A DNA stretch of 13,152 nt from assembly GCA_023424275.1 (NCBI GenBank), contig JAFAED010000358.1, forward strand, positions 1-13,152, written 5' to 3'. A program made the position numbers and the translations under genes. Source of the DNA: Pseudomonadota bacterium. Its GTDB lineage: Bacteria > Pseudomonadota > Alphaproteobacteria > Sphingomonadales > Sphingomonadaceae. The stretch's first letter is position 1. The number at the start of each line of letters is the position of its first letter. Shown here one piece after another: positions 1 to 6,637 of the stretch. The notes beneath the pieces are model-generated. The model did not search any database. It was not told the origin of the DNA and worked only from the letters and a program-made list of their open reading frames with translations.

Positions 1-165
1 CGCGTCGAACACACTCGCCCCGATCGCCAGCGGGATCAGGTTGAGCGCGGTCGCGACACGCAAGACCTGCGCATAGGCGGGATCGACCGCGTCGAGTCCC
101 TCGGCCGCGTTGAGCGCGTCGGGCGCAAAGGGATCGGTCGGATGCACGGTCGGGGTGTCGGTCAT
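1..165 (-). CDS. 5' part of a probable membrane protein (possibly YdbS-like, bacterial PH domain)
   Basis: Only the first 55 codons are in the window; the gene runs off the left edge. The ATG is preceded by a strong GGAGGA ribosome-binding site. Residues 1-30 are polar, acidic and proline-rich, and from about residue 37 a hydrophobic stretch begins (LNLIPLAIGA), consistent with a cytoplasmic tail leading into a first membrane helix. The phrase VDPAYAQVLRVATALN resembles, from memory, the start of YdbS-like bacterial PH-domain membrane proteins; this is a weak family guess because the PH domain itself lies outside the window. It starts 25 bp after the stop of the alkyl sulfatase on the same strand, so the two are probably co-transcribed. 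The reading frame and start are well supported; the function is not. Confidence 0.6.
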   Translation of the reverse strand, partial: MTDTPTVHPTDPFAPDALNAAEGLDAVDPAYAQVLRVATALNLIPLAIGASVFDA

Positions 166-190
166 GTTCCTCCGTTAGTCGTTTGGGCCA

Positions 191-2152
191 TCAGGGCACA
201 ACCACATTGAAGCGCGGATCGGCGGGCGGGTGCAGCGCGAACCACGACAGGAATGCCATGCGGTCGCCGTCGATCTTGATCGCGCCCGACTGGATCAGCG
301 CGGGGAATTGCGCGCGGCCCATCATCGCCTCGTCGAGCGTCTTGCGGTCGATCGTCACCGTCGCGGTCGGCGCCGGATCGGTCACGCCATAGCGCGGGAA
401 TTCGACCCCGCCGCCGACGACGACCGCTACCGTTTCCTTGCTGTCGGGCAGCACGAACTGGAATGTCCCTTTGACCGTGCTCCCCTTCGCCGCGTCGAAG
501 CGCGTCGCAAGCGCATCGAAAAACACCGCGGTCGGGATTGCGCTCACGAAGCTGCGGCTCTGCCCGTTGCTCGTCACCGCCTCGACCGCATTGCCGCGCA
601 GGCTCGCCGCACCGGCGAGATAATAGTTCCGCCACGCCCCCGATTCGGCCTGATAGCCCATCTGATCGTACGCCGACGCCAGCGCCGCGCGCGCCTCCTT
701 ATTGTCGGGCTGCGCGAAGACGAGCTTGTTGAGCAGTTCGGCCGCCCAGCGATAATCGCCCGCCTGCAACGCCGCGCGCCCCGCCGCGAGCAGCTTGTCC
801 GCCCCGCCTGCGAGCGCGACATATTTGGGCGCCGATTGCTCGGGTGGCAGCGGGTTGAAATTCGCCGGATTGCCGTCCCACCAGCCGAAATAGCGCTGAT
901 AGACCGCCTTCATGTCGTGGTTGAGCGTGCCATAATAGCCGCGCGTCGCGAAATCCTTGCCCTGCACCGGTGCCTCGGCGGTCTGATCGGCAAGCTCGTG
1001 CAGCGTCGCGCCGCGATTCGCGAGGAACAGCGTGCGGTCGTGGACGTAACGATAGGCATCGCGCTGGTTCGCGAGCAGCGACGACACCTCGCCCGCGCCC
1101 CATGTCGGCCAATGGTGCGACGCCATCGCGACCTCGGCGGCGCCGCCCCATTTCAGCAGCATCGCGTCGATCACCTTCGACCAGTGCAGCGCGTCGCGCA
1201 CCTGCGCCCCGCGCAGCGTCAGCACATTGTGCAGCGTGTGCGTCACGACCTCGGTCGTGTGCAAAGCCTTGTAAGCGGGGATGTAGAAGACGAATTCGGA
1301 CGGCGCCTCGGTGCTGCCCGCATCGAGGAAGTCGAACGCCAGCCCGTCGATCGTCAGCGTCCCGCCCTTTTCGCTTAACGTCTCGGTCGGCTCCATATAG
1401 CCGACGGTGCCCGACGACAGCTTCGGGCCCAGCCCGGTGTCGACCTGTCCCGTCTCGCCCGGCGGCAGGATCGCGCCGAACATATAGAGCGCGCGCCGCC
1501 CCATCGCCCCGCCGGCGAGGACATTTTCCGAGGTTGCTTCCTCCGAAAAGCCGTGCGGGGCGATGATGCGGATTTTCTCGGCCTTGACCTGTTCGGGGGT
1601 TACGATGCCCCCGACGCCGCCGAAATGGTCGCTGTGGCTGTGGCTGAAAATCACCGCCTTGATCGGCAGCTTGCCACTCTTCGCCTCGACCGTATCGGCG
1701 AACAATTTCCAGCTCGCCGCCGCGGCTTCCTCGGACAGCAGGGGATCGACGACGATCCATCCCGTTTTGCCACGAATGATCGTCATCACCGAAATATCGT
1801 AACCGCGCACCTGCCAGATCTTGCCCGGCACAACCTCGAACAATCCGTGCACCGCATTCAGCCGCGCCTGCCGCCACAGCGACGGGTTCACCGTATCGGG
1901 CGCCTCGGCCTTGTTCAGAAATTCATAGGGTCGCCGGTCCCACACAAGCTTGCCGTCGGCCGTCTGGATCACTCCGCCAGGAATTTCGGCAAGCTTGCCG
2001 CGCATCACATTGGCCTCGTCGCGCGGATCGTCCAGCGGCAGGCGCTTCGCGATTTCGGCCTGTGCGGTACGCGTCGCCTCGCTCGCGGCGTCCTGCGCGG
2101 TCGCGGTGAAGGGCAGGCTGCTCGCAAGCAGCAGGGCGGTCAGTCGGCGCAT
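191..2152 (-). CDS. Exported alkyl/aryl-sulfatase, SdsA1-type metallo-beta-lactamase fold
   Basis: The 653-residue product matches the usual size and domain order of secreted alkyl sulfatases, which hydrolyse sulfate esters such as dodecyl sulfate to alcohol and sulfate. Residues 1-20 form a signal peptide (MRRLTALLLASS, then FTATAQ), so the enzyme acts in the periplasm or outside. The metallo-beta-lactamase core holds the zinc motif HSHSDHFGG at 171-179 (H171, H173, D175, H176). Further likely ligands are E282 in STEAPSE, E301 in TTEVVTH and a histidine of SHHWPTWG (345-352). Residues about 400-525 (GDYRWAAELLNKL, then AYDQMGYQAES) match the dimerisation region, and about 525-653 the SCP2-like C-terminal domain. 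The ATG follows a GGGGGAGAG ribosome-binding site. The gene is intact. It lies divergent from a flavodoxin-like gene and upstream of the partial membrane-protein gene. The family is certain; the natural substrate is not known. Confidence 0.93.
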   Translation of the reverse strand: MRRLTALLLASSLPFTATAQDAASEATRTAQAEIAKRLPLDDPRDEANVMRGKLAEIPGGVIQTADGKLVWDRRPYEFLNKAEAPDTVNPSLWRQARLNAVHGLFEVVPGKIWQVRGYDISVMTIIRGKTGWIVVDPLLSEEAAAASWKLFADTVEAKSGKLPIKAVIFSHSHSDHFGGVGGIVTPEQVKAEKIRIIAPHGFSEEATSENVLAGGAMGRRALYMFGAILPPGETGQVDTGLGPKLSSGTVGYMEPTETLSEKGGTLTIDGLAFDFLDAGSTEAPSEFVFYIPAYKALHTTEVVTHTLHNVLTLRGAQVRDALHWSKVIDAMLLKWGGAAEVAMASHHWPTWGAGEVSSLLANQRDAYRYVHDRTLFLANRGATLHELADQTAEAPVQGKDFATRGYYGTLNHDMKAVYQRYFGWWDGNPANFNPLPPEQSAPKYVALAGGADKLLAAGRAALQAGDYRWAAELLNKLVFAQPDNKEARAALASAYDQMGYQAESGAWRNYYLAGAASLRGNAVEAVTSNGQSRSFVSAIPTAVFFDALATRFDAAKGSTVKGTFQFVLPDSKETVAVVVGGGVEFPRYGVTDPAPTATVTIDRKTLDEAMMGRAQFPALIQSGAIKIDGDRMAFLSWFALHPPADPRFNVVVP

Positions 2153-2217
2153 GTCATCTCTCCCCCATTTATCGGGGCAGCTTGCGCCGCGTGCCGGGGC
2201 TTGGCAAGCATCGGCGC
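2153..2217. promoter_or_regulatory. Short divergent control region between alkyl sulfatase and flavodoxin-like gene
   Basis: Only 65 bp separate the two divergent start codons, so both promoters must overlap here or lie inside the neighbouring genes. A GCTTGC / GCAAGC inverted repeat (2180-2185 and 2204-2209, centres 24 bp apart) could be an operator. CCCC / GGGG arms at 2163-2166 and 2174-2177 flank the sulfatase ribosome-binding site. I see no convincing -35/-10 pair on either strand. Confidence 0.3.
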
Positions 2218-2703
2218 ATGACCGACGCGCCGCACCTCCTCATCGCCTGGCACAGCCGCACCGGCGGCAGCGCGGCGCTCGCGCGCGCGGCGGCCGAGGG
2301 GGCGGGGAGTGCCAGGCTCATCGCAGCGGATGAGGTCGCGCCGGAAATGCTGCTGGCCGCGGGCGGCTATCTGTTCGTGGCGCCTGAAAATCTCGCCGCG
2401 CTGTCGGGCGCGATGAAGGAGATGTTCGACCGCTGTTACTACCCCTGTCTCGGCAAGCTCGAAGGGCGCCCCTATGCGACGATCATCTGTGCGGGGTCGG
2501 ACGGCGAGAACGCCCAGCGCCAGCTCGACCGGATCGCGACGGGTTGGCGGCTGAAACGCGTCGCCGATCCGGTGATCGTCAACACCGCCGCGCAGACCCC
2601 CGAAGCGATCCTCGCGCCCAAGACGATCGCCGCCGCGCGGCTGGACGAAGCGCGCGATCTGGGCGCGGCGCTTGCGGAAGGGTTGGCGGCCGGGATTTTC
2701 TGA
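2218..2703 (+). CDS. Flavodoxin-like / NAD(P)H-dependent FMN-reductase-fold protein
   Basis: The 161-residue cytoplasmic protein has the flavodoxin-fold layout. A first beta strand (HLLIAWHS) leads into the FMN phosphate-binding loop SRTGGS (residues 13-18). A helix follows, then a strand ending in FVAPENLAALSGAMKEMFDRC, the segment that normally covers the flavin, and the loop YATIICAGSDGENAQRQ, typical of flavodoxin-family oxidoreductases. There is no other domain. An in-frame TTG 36 bp upstream (2182) would add MRRVPGLGKHRR. The ATG at 2218 is preferred because the shorter form starts directly at the first strand, although neither start has a good ribosome-binding site. The gene is divergent from the alkyl sulfatase with 65 bp between them. 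A redox role is inferred from the fold; the partner and substrate are unknown. Confidence 0.75.
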   Translation: MTDAPHLLIAWHSRTGGSAALARAAAEGAGSARLIAADEVAPEMLLAAGGYLFVAPENLAALSGAMKEMFDRCYYPCLGKLEGRPYATIICAGSDGENAQRQLDRIATGWRLKRVADPVIVNTAAQTPEAILAPKTIAAARLDEARDLGAALAEGLAAGIF

Positions 2704-2722
2704 CATGTGCATCATCGGCCCT

Positions 2723-2748
2723 CACTGTATTGCATAAGTAATACGGTG
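2723..2748. promoter_or_regulatory. Operator-like inverted repeat CACTGTATT-N8-AATACGGTG
   Basis: The 9-bp arms match at eight of nine positions, and the ninth is a T/G wobble. The spacer is GCATAAGT. The AT-rich GTATT...AATAC core stands out in GC-rich surroundings and looks like a site for a dimeric repressor of the GntR/YtrA, TetR or MarR kind (inference). It lies 19 bp after the flavodoxin-like gene and directly abuts the next hairpin. It could also fold in RNA as a weak terminator, but no T run follows. Confidence 0.4.
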
Positions 2749-2775
2749 AATATCGCGGGTCAAGCGCGCGATATT
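2749..2775. promoter_or_regulatory. Perfect 9-bp inverted repeat AATATCGCG / CGCGATATT
   Basis: The arms (2749-2757 and 2767-2775) are perfectly complementary around a 9-nt loop, GGTCAAGCG. The element begins at the base where the preceding inverted repeat ends. The pyrimidine-rich TTCCTCTTCC downstream makes a factor-independent terminator for the flavodoxin-like gene possible. A protein-binding site upstream of the OmpA gene, 206 bp before its ATG, is equally possible. Confidence 0.4.
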
Positions 2776-2809
2776 TCCTCTTCCACACCAGCAACGCGGA
2801 TGGAAATGT

Positions 2810-2840
2810 CCCCGATCGGGGCACCGTCGCATGACGTCAT
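2810..2840. promoter_or_regulatory. Pair of short perfect palindromes upstream of the OmpA-family gene
   Basis: CCCCGATCGGGG (2810-2821) and ATGACGTCAT (2831-2840) are perfect 12-bp and 10-bp palindromes 9 bp apart, 141-171 bp before the OmpA-family start. The core TGACGTCA occurs again at 3121-3128 inside that gene. The rest of 2704-2980 holds no supportable gene and no clear promoter. Confidence 0.25.
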
Positions 2841-2980
2841 CGGCCTCGGCTCGCCGCACAATGCGCTCCAATTACCGGCACTGGCACCCCTCTTGCGGGG
2901 TCTGTTCATCTGCCAGAAAGCTTTTCCCGAACAGGCGGGGGGCGATCTGCGGGGCGGCTGATCTAATAAGGAGTAGGGTA

Positions 2981-3895
2981 ATGGGCGCCGTTTCCAAAAG
3001 TCCAAAAATCTTGTTGCTGGTGGCCTTGCTTGCCGGGACAGCAACGAGCGGCTTCGCCGCACAGGCGCAGGACGCTGCGCAATCGGAAGACACCACGCAG
3101 GCACAGGACGCATCGAACGGTGACGTCATGACCACCGTCTATGGTCAACTGCCTACCCCCGACCAGATGACCAAGGGACCCAAGGTCGAAGGTATCATCG
3201 CAAAGCGCAGCGACGGCCGTATCCATGTCGTCACCGCCGATGGCGCCACCCAGAGCGTCGCCATCGCCGAATATACCAAGATCAAGTCGAGCGGCGGCTT
3301 CCTTGGCCTCAGCAGCAACAAACTCGCCGCGGGTTCGCTGCTCAACGGCCTGCCGGTGACGATCGACACCTATCAGTGGGACGGCGGTCTCGTCGCCAAC
3401 CAGGTCGCGCTCAAGAATAAGGATCTGCGCACCGCGTCGATGATCTACACCGGCACGGACCAGCGCTTTGCCGAACAGACCGCCGCAACCGAGGCGCTGC
3501 GCGGCCGCGTCGGCGATATCGACCAATATAATGTCAAGGCGACGACCAACGTCAATTTCGACACCGGCAAGGCCGTGCTGTCCGAACAGGCAAAGGCCGA
3601 TCTGTGCGCCGCCGCCAACCAGGCGAACAGCACCGAGAATGCGCTGATCCTCGTCGTCGGCTACACCGATTCGACGGGCAGCCAGGAACTCAACCAGACG
3701 CTCAGCGAAAAGCGCGCCAGCGGCGTCGTGAACTATCTCCAGCAGGCGTGCGGCTGGAAACCCTACCGCATGCTGACCCCGACGGGCATGGCCGAAGCCG
3801 ATCCGGCGGCCGACAATACGACGCCCGAAGGCAAGGCGCAGAACCGCCGCGTCGCGGTGAACATCCTCGTCAGCAAGGCTGTCGACGGAATCTAG
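2981..3895 (+). CDS. OmpA-family peptidoglycan-binding envelope protein with DUF5666-like middle domain
   Basis: The 304-residue protein starts with a signal peptide (KILLLVALLAGTATSGFA, cleavage near 26-29) and a short Q/A/D-rich linker. Residues about 67-150 form a beta-rich segment (VEGIIAKRSDGRIHVVTADG, then LLNGLPVTIDTY) resembling DUF5666. The C-terminal OmpA/MotB domain (about 186-300) contains NVNFDTGKAVLS, GYTDSTGSQELN (D230), LSEKRASGVVNYL and GKAQNRRVAV (R289/R290). The aspartate and arginine are the residues that hold diaminopimelate in OmpA relatives. There is no 8-strand barrel, so it is probably periplasmic or outer-membrane-attached rather than a porin. The ATG at 2981 has AAGGAG 7 bp upstream; longer in-frame starts back to 2831 lack a ribosome-binding site and would bury the signal peptide. 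Two cysteines (C209, C257) lie in the OmpA domain. It appears monocistronic, with a hairpin terminator after it. Confidence 0.9.
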   Translation: MGAVSKSPKILLLVALLAGTATSGFAAQAQDAAQSEDTTQAQDASNGDVMTTVYGQLPTPDQMTKGPKVEGIIAKRSDGRIHVVTADGATQSVAIAEYTKIKSSGGFLGLSSNKLAAGSLLNGLPVTIDTYQWDGGLVANQVALKNKDLRTASMIYTGTDQRFAEQTAATEALRGRVGDIDQYNVKATTNVNFDTGKAVLSEQAKADLCAAANQANSTENALILVVGYTDSTGSQELNQTLSEKRASGVVNYLQQACGWKPYRMLTPTGMAEADPAADNTTPEGKAQNRRVAVNILVSKAVDGI

Positions 3896-3901
3896 GACTC
3901 T

Positions 3902-3927
3902 GCGGGGCGGGCTTCGGCTCGCCCCGC
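3902..3927 (+). terminator. GC-rich hairpin terminator after the OmpA-family gene
   Basis: An 11-bp stem (GCGGGGCGGGC / GCTCGCCCCGC, one G-T wobble) closes a TTCG tetraloop six bases after the stop codon. The T run that follows is weak (CGTTCCTG), so termination may be partial or Rho-aided. Confidence 0.7.
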
Positions 3928-4004
3928 CGTTCCTGTCGGGATTCCGCGGGCGATCCAATCGCGATCGCCGGCTTTGGGGTGGAAGCTGCCGTTCGCTGCT
4001 CATA

Positions 4005-4077
4005 TGTGAACCCCGGCGAAAGCCGGGGCCCATCTCCCCGCGGCGCAACTGGGCCCCGGCTTTCGCCGGGGTTCACA
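4005..4077. repeat. 28-bp perfect inverted repeat, each arm itself a GAAA-loop hairpin
   Basis: The arms at 4005-4032 and 4050-4077 are perfect reverse complements separated by 17 bp. Each arm also contains its own hairpin: CCCCGGC-GAAA-GCCGGGG in the left arm, and the complement in the right. Long, nested, gene-free and placed between convergent genes, this has the form of a dispersed REP/BIME-like or MITE-like element. Similar CCCCGGCGAAAGCCGGGG words are, to my recollection, common between genes in sphingomonad genomes. Copy number cannot be judged from one window. Confidence 0.75.
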
Positions 4078-4101
4078 GCCCTATGGCTGCTCCTCTCTCT
4101 C

Positions 4102-4174
4102 CGTCATCCCGGGCCTGACCCGGGATCCGCCTTTTCTTCAAGAAGGCAGGACCCGGATCACGTCCGGGGTGACG
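4102..4174. repeat. Second composite palindromic repeat (CGTCATCCCGG type)
   Basis: The outer arms CGTCATCCCGG (4102-4112) and CCGGGGTGACG (4164-4174) pair with one T-G wobble. The left side holds a perfect hairpin, ATCCCGGG-CCTGA-CCCGGGAT (4106-4126). A smaller GCCTT / AAGGC inverted repeat (4129-4133 and 4142-4146) lies in the centre. GTCATCCCGGG words of this kind occur between genes in many alphaproteobacteria (general recollection). With the preceding repeat it fills most of the 312-bp gene-free stretch 3896-4207, which separates the convergent OmpA-family and glpX genes. It ends 33 bp before the glpX stop and may help terminate glpX transcription. Confidence 0.65.
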
Positions 4175-4207
4175 ATCATGGATGGGGCCGTTTCGGCTCG
4201 AAACCGG

Positions 4208-5179
<972 letters not shown>

Positions 5180-5239
5180 TTTCGCACTCTCCGTCTTTGA
5201 TCTTGCCTTGGCGCCCCGCTCGGGCATGGTGCGCGCCAT

Positions 5240-5713
5240 ATGGTCGACCGCGCCGCTTGTCGAGGATACTTCGCCCGATTCGGGGCCGCTGTCGCTTTGT
5301 CGTGCGTCATTGCGGTGACAGCGCAGGCGCAGATGCAGGGGCCGCCCGCGCCGCCGCCGCCACGCGATGCCGAAAGTGCGGCGGCGAAGGCGAAGGAAAT
5401 GGTCGACCCGATCAAGCGCTGCAAACCTGCCGACGACGGTTCGATCACCGTCTGCGGCACCGATACCGAACGGCATCGCCTGTCGCCCGAACTGCGCGCC
5501 ATCGCCGGCGTCGGGCGCTCGACGAAGAATGGCATTCCCGATGCGCCGAAACTCAATCCGACGCCGCTCGACAAATTGCCGCACAATTGGATATCGCTCG
5601 GGGGGCGCTACAAGCCGGGTCCCGAATATAATGCGCAATTCGAGGAGATGAAGCGCGCGACCGATCCCGAAACCGGCACGCCGGCGCCGCCCGAGGAAGA
5701 GCCCGAGCTTTAG
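5240..5713 (+). CDS. Small exported protein of unknown function with Cys-x10-Cys (VCG) motif
   Basis: The 157-residue product has a signal peptide (FARFGAAVALSCVIAVTAQA, cleavage near residue 30), a short proline stretch (GPPAPPPPRD, 34-43), a helical segment, and then RCKPADDGSITVCG with C61 and C72, likely a disulfide in the periplasm. HRLSPELR follows. A cysteine, a short acidic stretch, I/V-VCG and then an RYRLP-like stretch are, from memory, a recurring signature of uncharacterised exported proteins in sphingomonads. The C-terminus is acidic (PEEEPEL). The ATG is 60 bp from the divergent glpX start, and no clear Shine-Dalgarno is visible. It converges on the membrane-protein gene with only 24 bp between stops. 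It appears real because of the signal peptide and motif; the function is unknown. Confidence 0.72.
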   Translation: MVDRAACRGYFARFGAAVALSCVIAVTAQAQMQGPPAPPPPRDAESAAAKAKEMVDPIKRCKPADDGSITVCGTDTERHRLSPELRAIAGVGRSTKNGIPDAPKLNPTPLDKLPHNWISLGGRYKPGPEYNAQFEEMKRATDPETGTPAPPEEEPEL

Positions 5714-5740
5714 GCCCTGATCTCCAGGCCCTGATCTCTA
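5713..5740. repeat. 14-bp tandem duplication spanning both stop codons of convergent genes
   Basis: GGCCCTGATCTCCA (5713-5726) is followed immediately by GGCCCTGATCTCTA (5727-5740), with 13 of 14 bases identical. The first copy begins at the last base of the plus-strand stop codon, and the second ends with the minus-strand stop (CTA). A small slippage duplication therefore makes up nearly the whole gap between the two genes. Confidence 0.8.
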
Positions 5741-6574
5741 GGCGAAGACTTCGGCCGCCGCGACCGCGGGTTCGCCGGCGCGATAGAGGCCCGCGGGGAT
5801 CAGGATCTGCCCCAGGAAATAAAGGGTGAAGAGAAGGATCCAGCCAAAGCTCATCAGCGTTTCGATAGCGCTGCCCGGCGCGTTGTTCAGGATCACTGCG
5901 CCGTGCAGGACGAACAGGGCCGCCCCCGCAATCCCGAACAGCGCGCCATAGAGCAGGTAAAAGCCGAACAGGCGCCACTGCGCGCTCCGCGTCCGCCGCC
6001 ACGACTGGATGAAGGGCGATACGGGTTCCAGCGATCCGCGCTCGCCCATGATCGCCCCGGCAAGGCAAAGGCGCGCGCCGACCCAGCTGCCGACGAGCGA
6101 AAACAGCAGGCGATAGATTTCGACTCCGATGGCGAACGCGCCCCCGCCGCCGCCCGACATCAGTTCGCGTCCGAGCAGGAAGAGCGGAAGCACGGCGATC
6201 AGGCCGAACCCGATTGCCACCACCATGTTGGCGAACAGATAGGCGACGCCCGCGACCATCCCGTACATGATTTCGGAAATATAGCCTTCGCGCAGGTCGG
6301 CCAGGATGCCGTTCCATGCCGCGAGCATCGCGCCCGCGACGATCACCGCGACGATGCCCAGCAGATATAGCGGCCCGGTGATCGATCCGCCGACCCGGTA
6401 CGACCAGGGATCGGACATGATCGCCATCACGGTGCGCAGGCTGAAGATCGGCTCGCTCGACAGCAGGAGGAAGGGGACGATCACGCCGAGCGCGACATAG
6501 GCGCCCAGCATGTTGCGATGTTCGCCCGCCATTGCCCATGCTTCGGCCAGCCCGCGCCTGATGACGATATCCAT
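5738..6574 (-). CDS. Multi-pass inner-membrane protein of unknown function
   Basis: The 278-residue protein has five or six likely membrane helices, at about 22-40, 68-90, 108-135, 150-172, 203-228 and 242-264. The N-terminus is amphipathic (MDIVIRRGLAEAWAM), a glycine run (GGGGGAF) sits near 141-147, and SWRRTRSAQWRLFGFYLLYG (191-210) leads into the fifth helix. This layout and the SWRRT...WRLF motif resemble membrane proteins loosely described as glycerophosphodiester-phosphodiesterase membrane-domain or DUF-type proteins; no catalytic motif is visible. The ATG at 6574 is chosen over a GTG at 6601 because GGGGGG lies 8 bp upstream and the extra nine residues (MTGNNGGCI) look non-coding. It follows hom by 63 bp on the same strand and may share its transcript. 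Confidence 0.8.
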   Translation of the reverse strand: MDIVIRRGLAEAWAMAGEHRNMLGAYVALGVIVPFLLLSSEPIFSLRTVMAIMSDPWSYRVGGSITGPLYLLGIVAVIVAGAMLAAWNGILADLREGYISEIMYGMVAGVAYLFANMVVAIGFGLIAVLPLFLLGRELMSGGGGGAFAIGVEIYRLLFSLVGSWVGARLCLAGAIMGERGSLEPVSPFIQSWRRTRSAQWRLFGFYLLYGALFGIAGAALFVLHGAVILNNAPGSAIETLMSFGWILLFTLYFLGQILIPAGLYRAGEPAVAAAEVFA

Positions 6575-6637
6575 GATGCACCCCCCGTTGTTCCCCGTCA
6601 CCGGGGTAACAGCGGCGCGCGCGATTTCAAGCGGCTG

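Noticed and set aside
2140..2715. 191-codon minus-strand frame over the flavodoxin-like gene
   Set aside because: Arg-rich shadow translation; the plus strand gives a coherent flavodoxin fold.
2707..2961. 84-codon plus-strand frame in the intergenic region before the OmpA-family gene
   Set aside because: No ribosome-binding site, no motif, and it overlays the palindromic elements; nothing supports translation.
2831..2980. Upstream extension of the OmpA-family gene
   Set aside because: No ribosome-binding site, and it would place 50 unrelated residues before an obvious signal peptide; AAGGAG supports the start at 2981.
5180..5638. Upstream in-frame extension of glpX
   Set aside because: It would add 153 Arg-rich residues not found in GlpX and overlap the opposite-strand exported-protein gene; the start at 5179 has a good ribosome-binding site and matches the family length.
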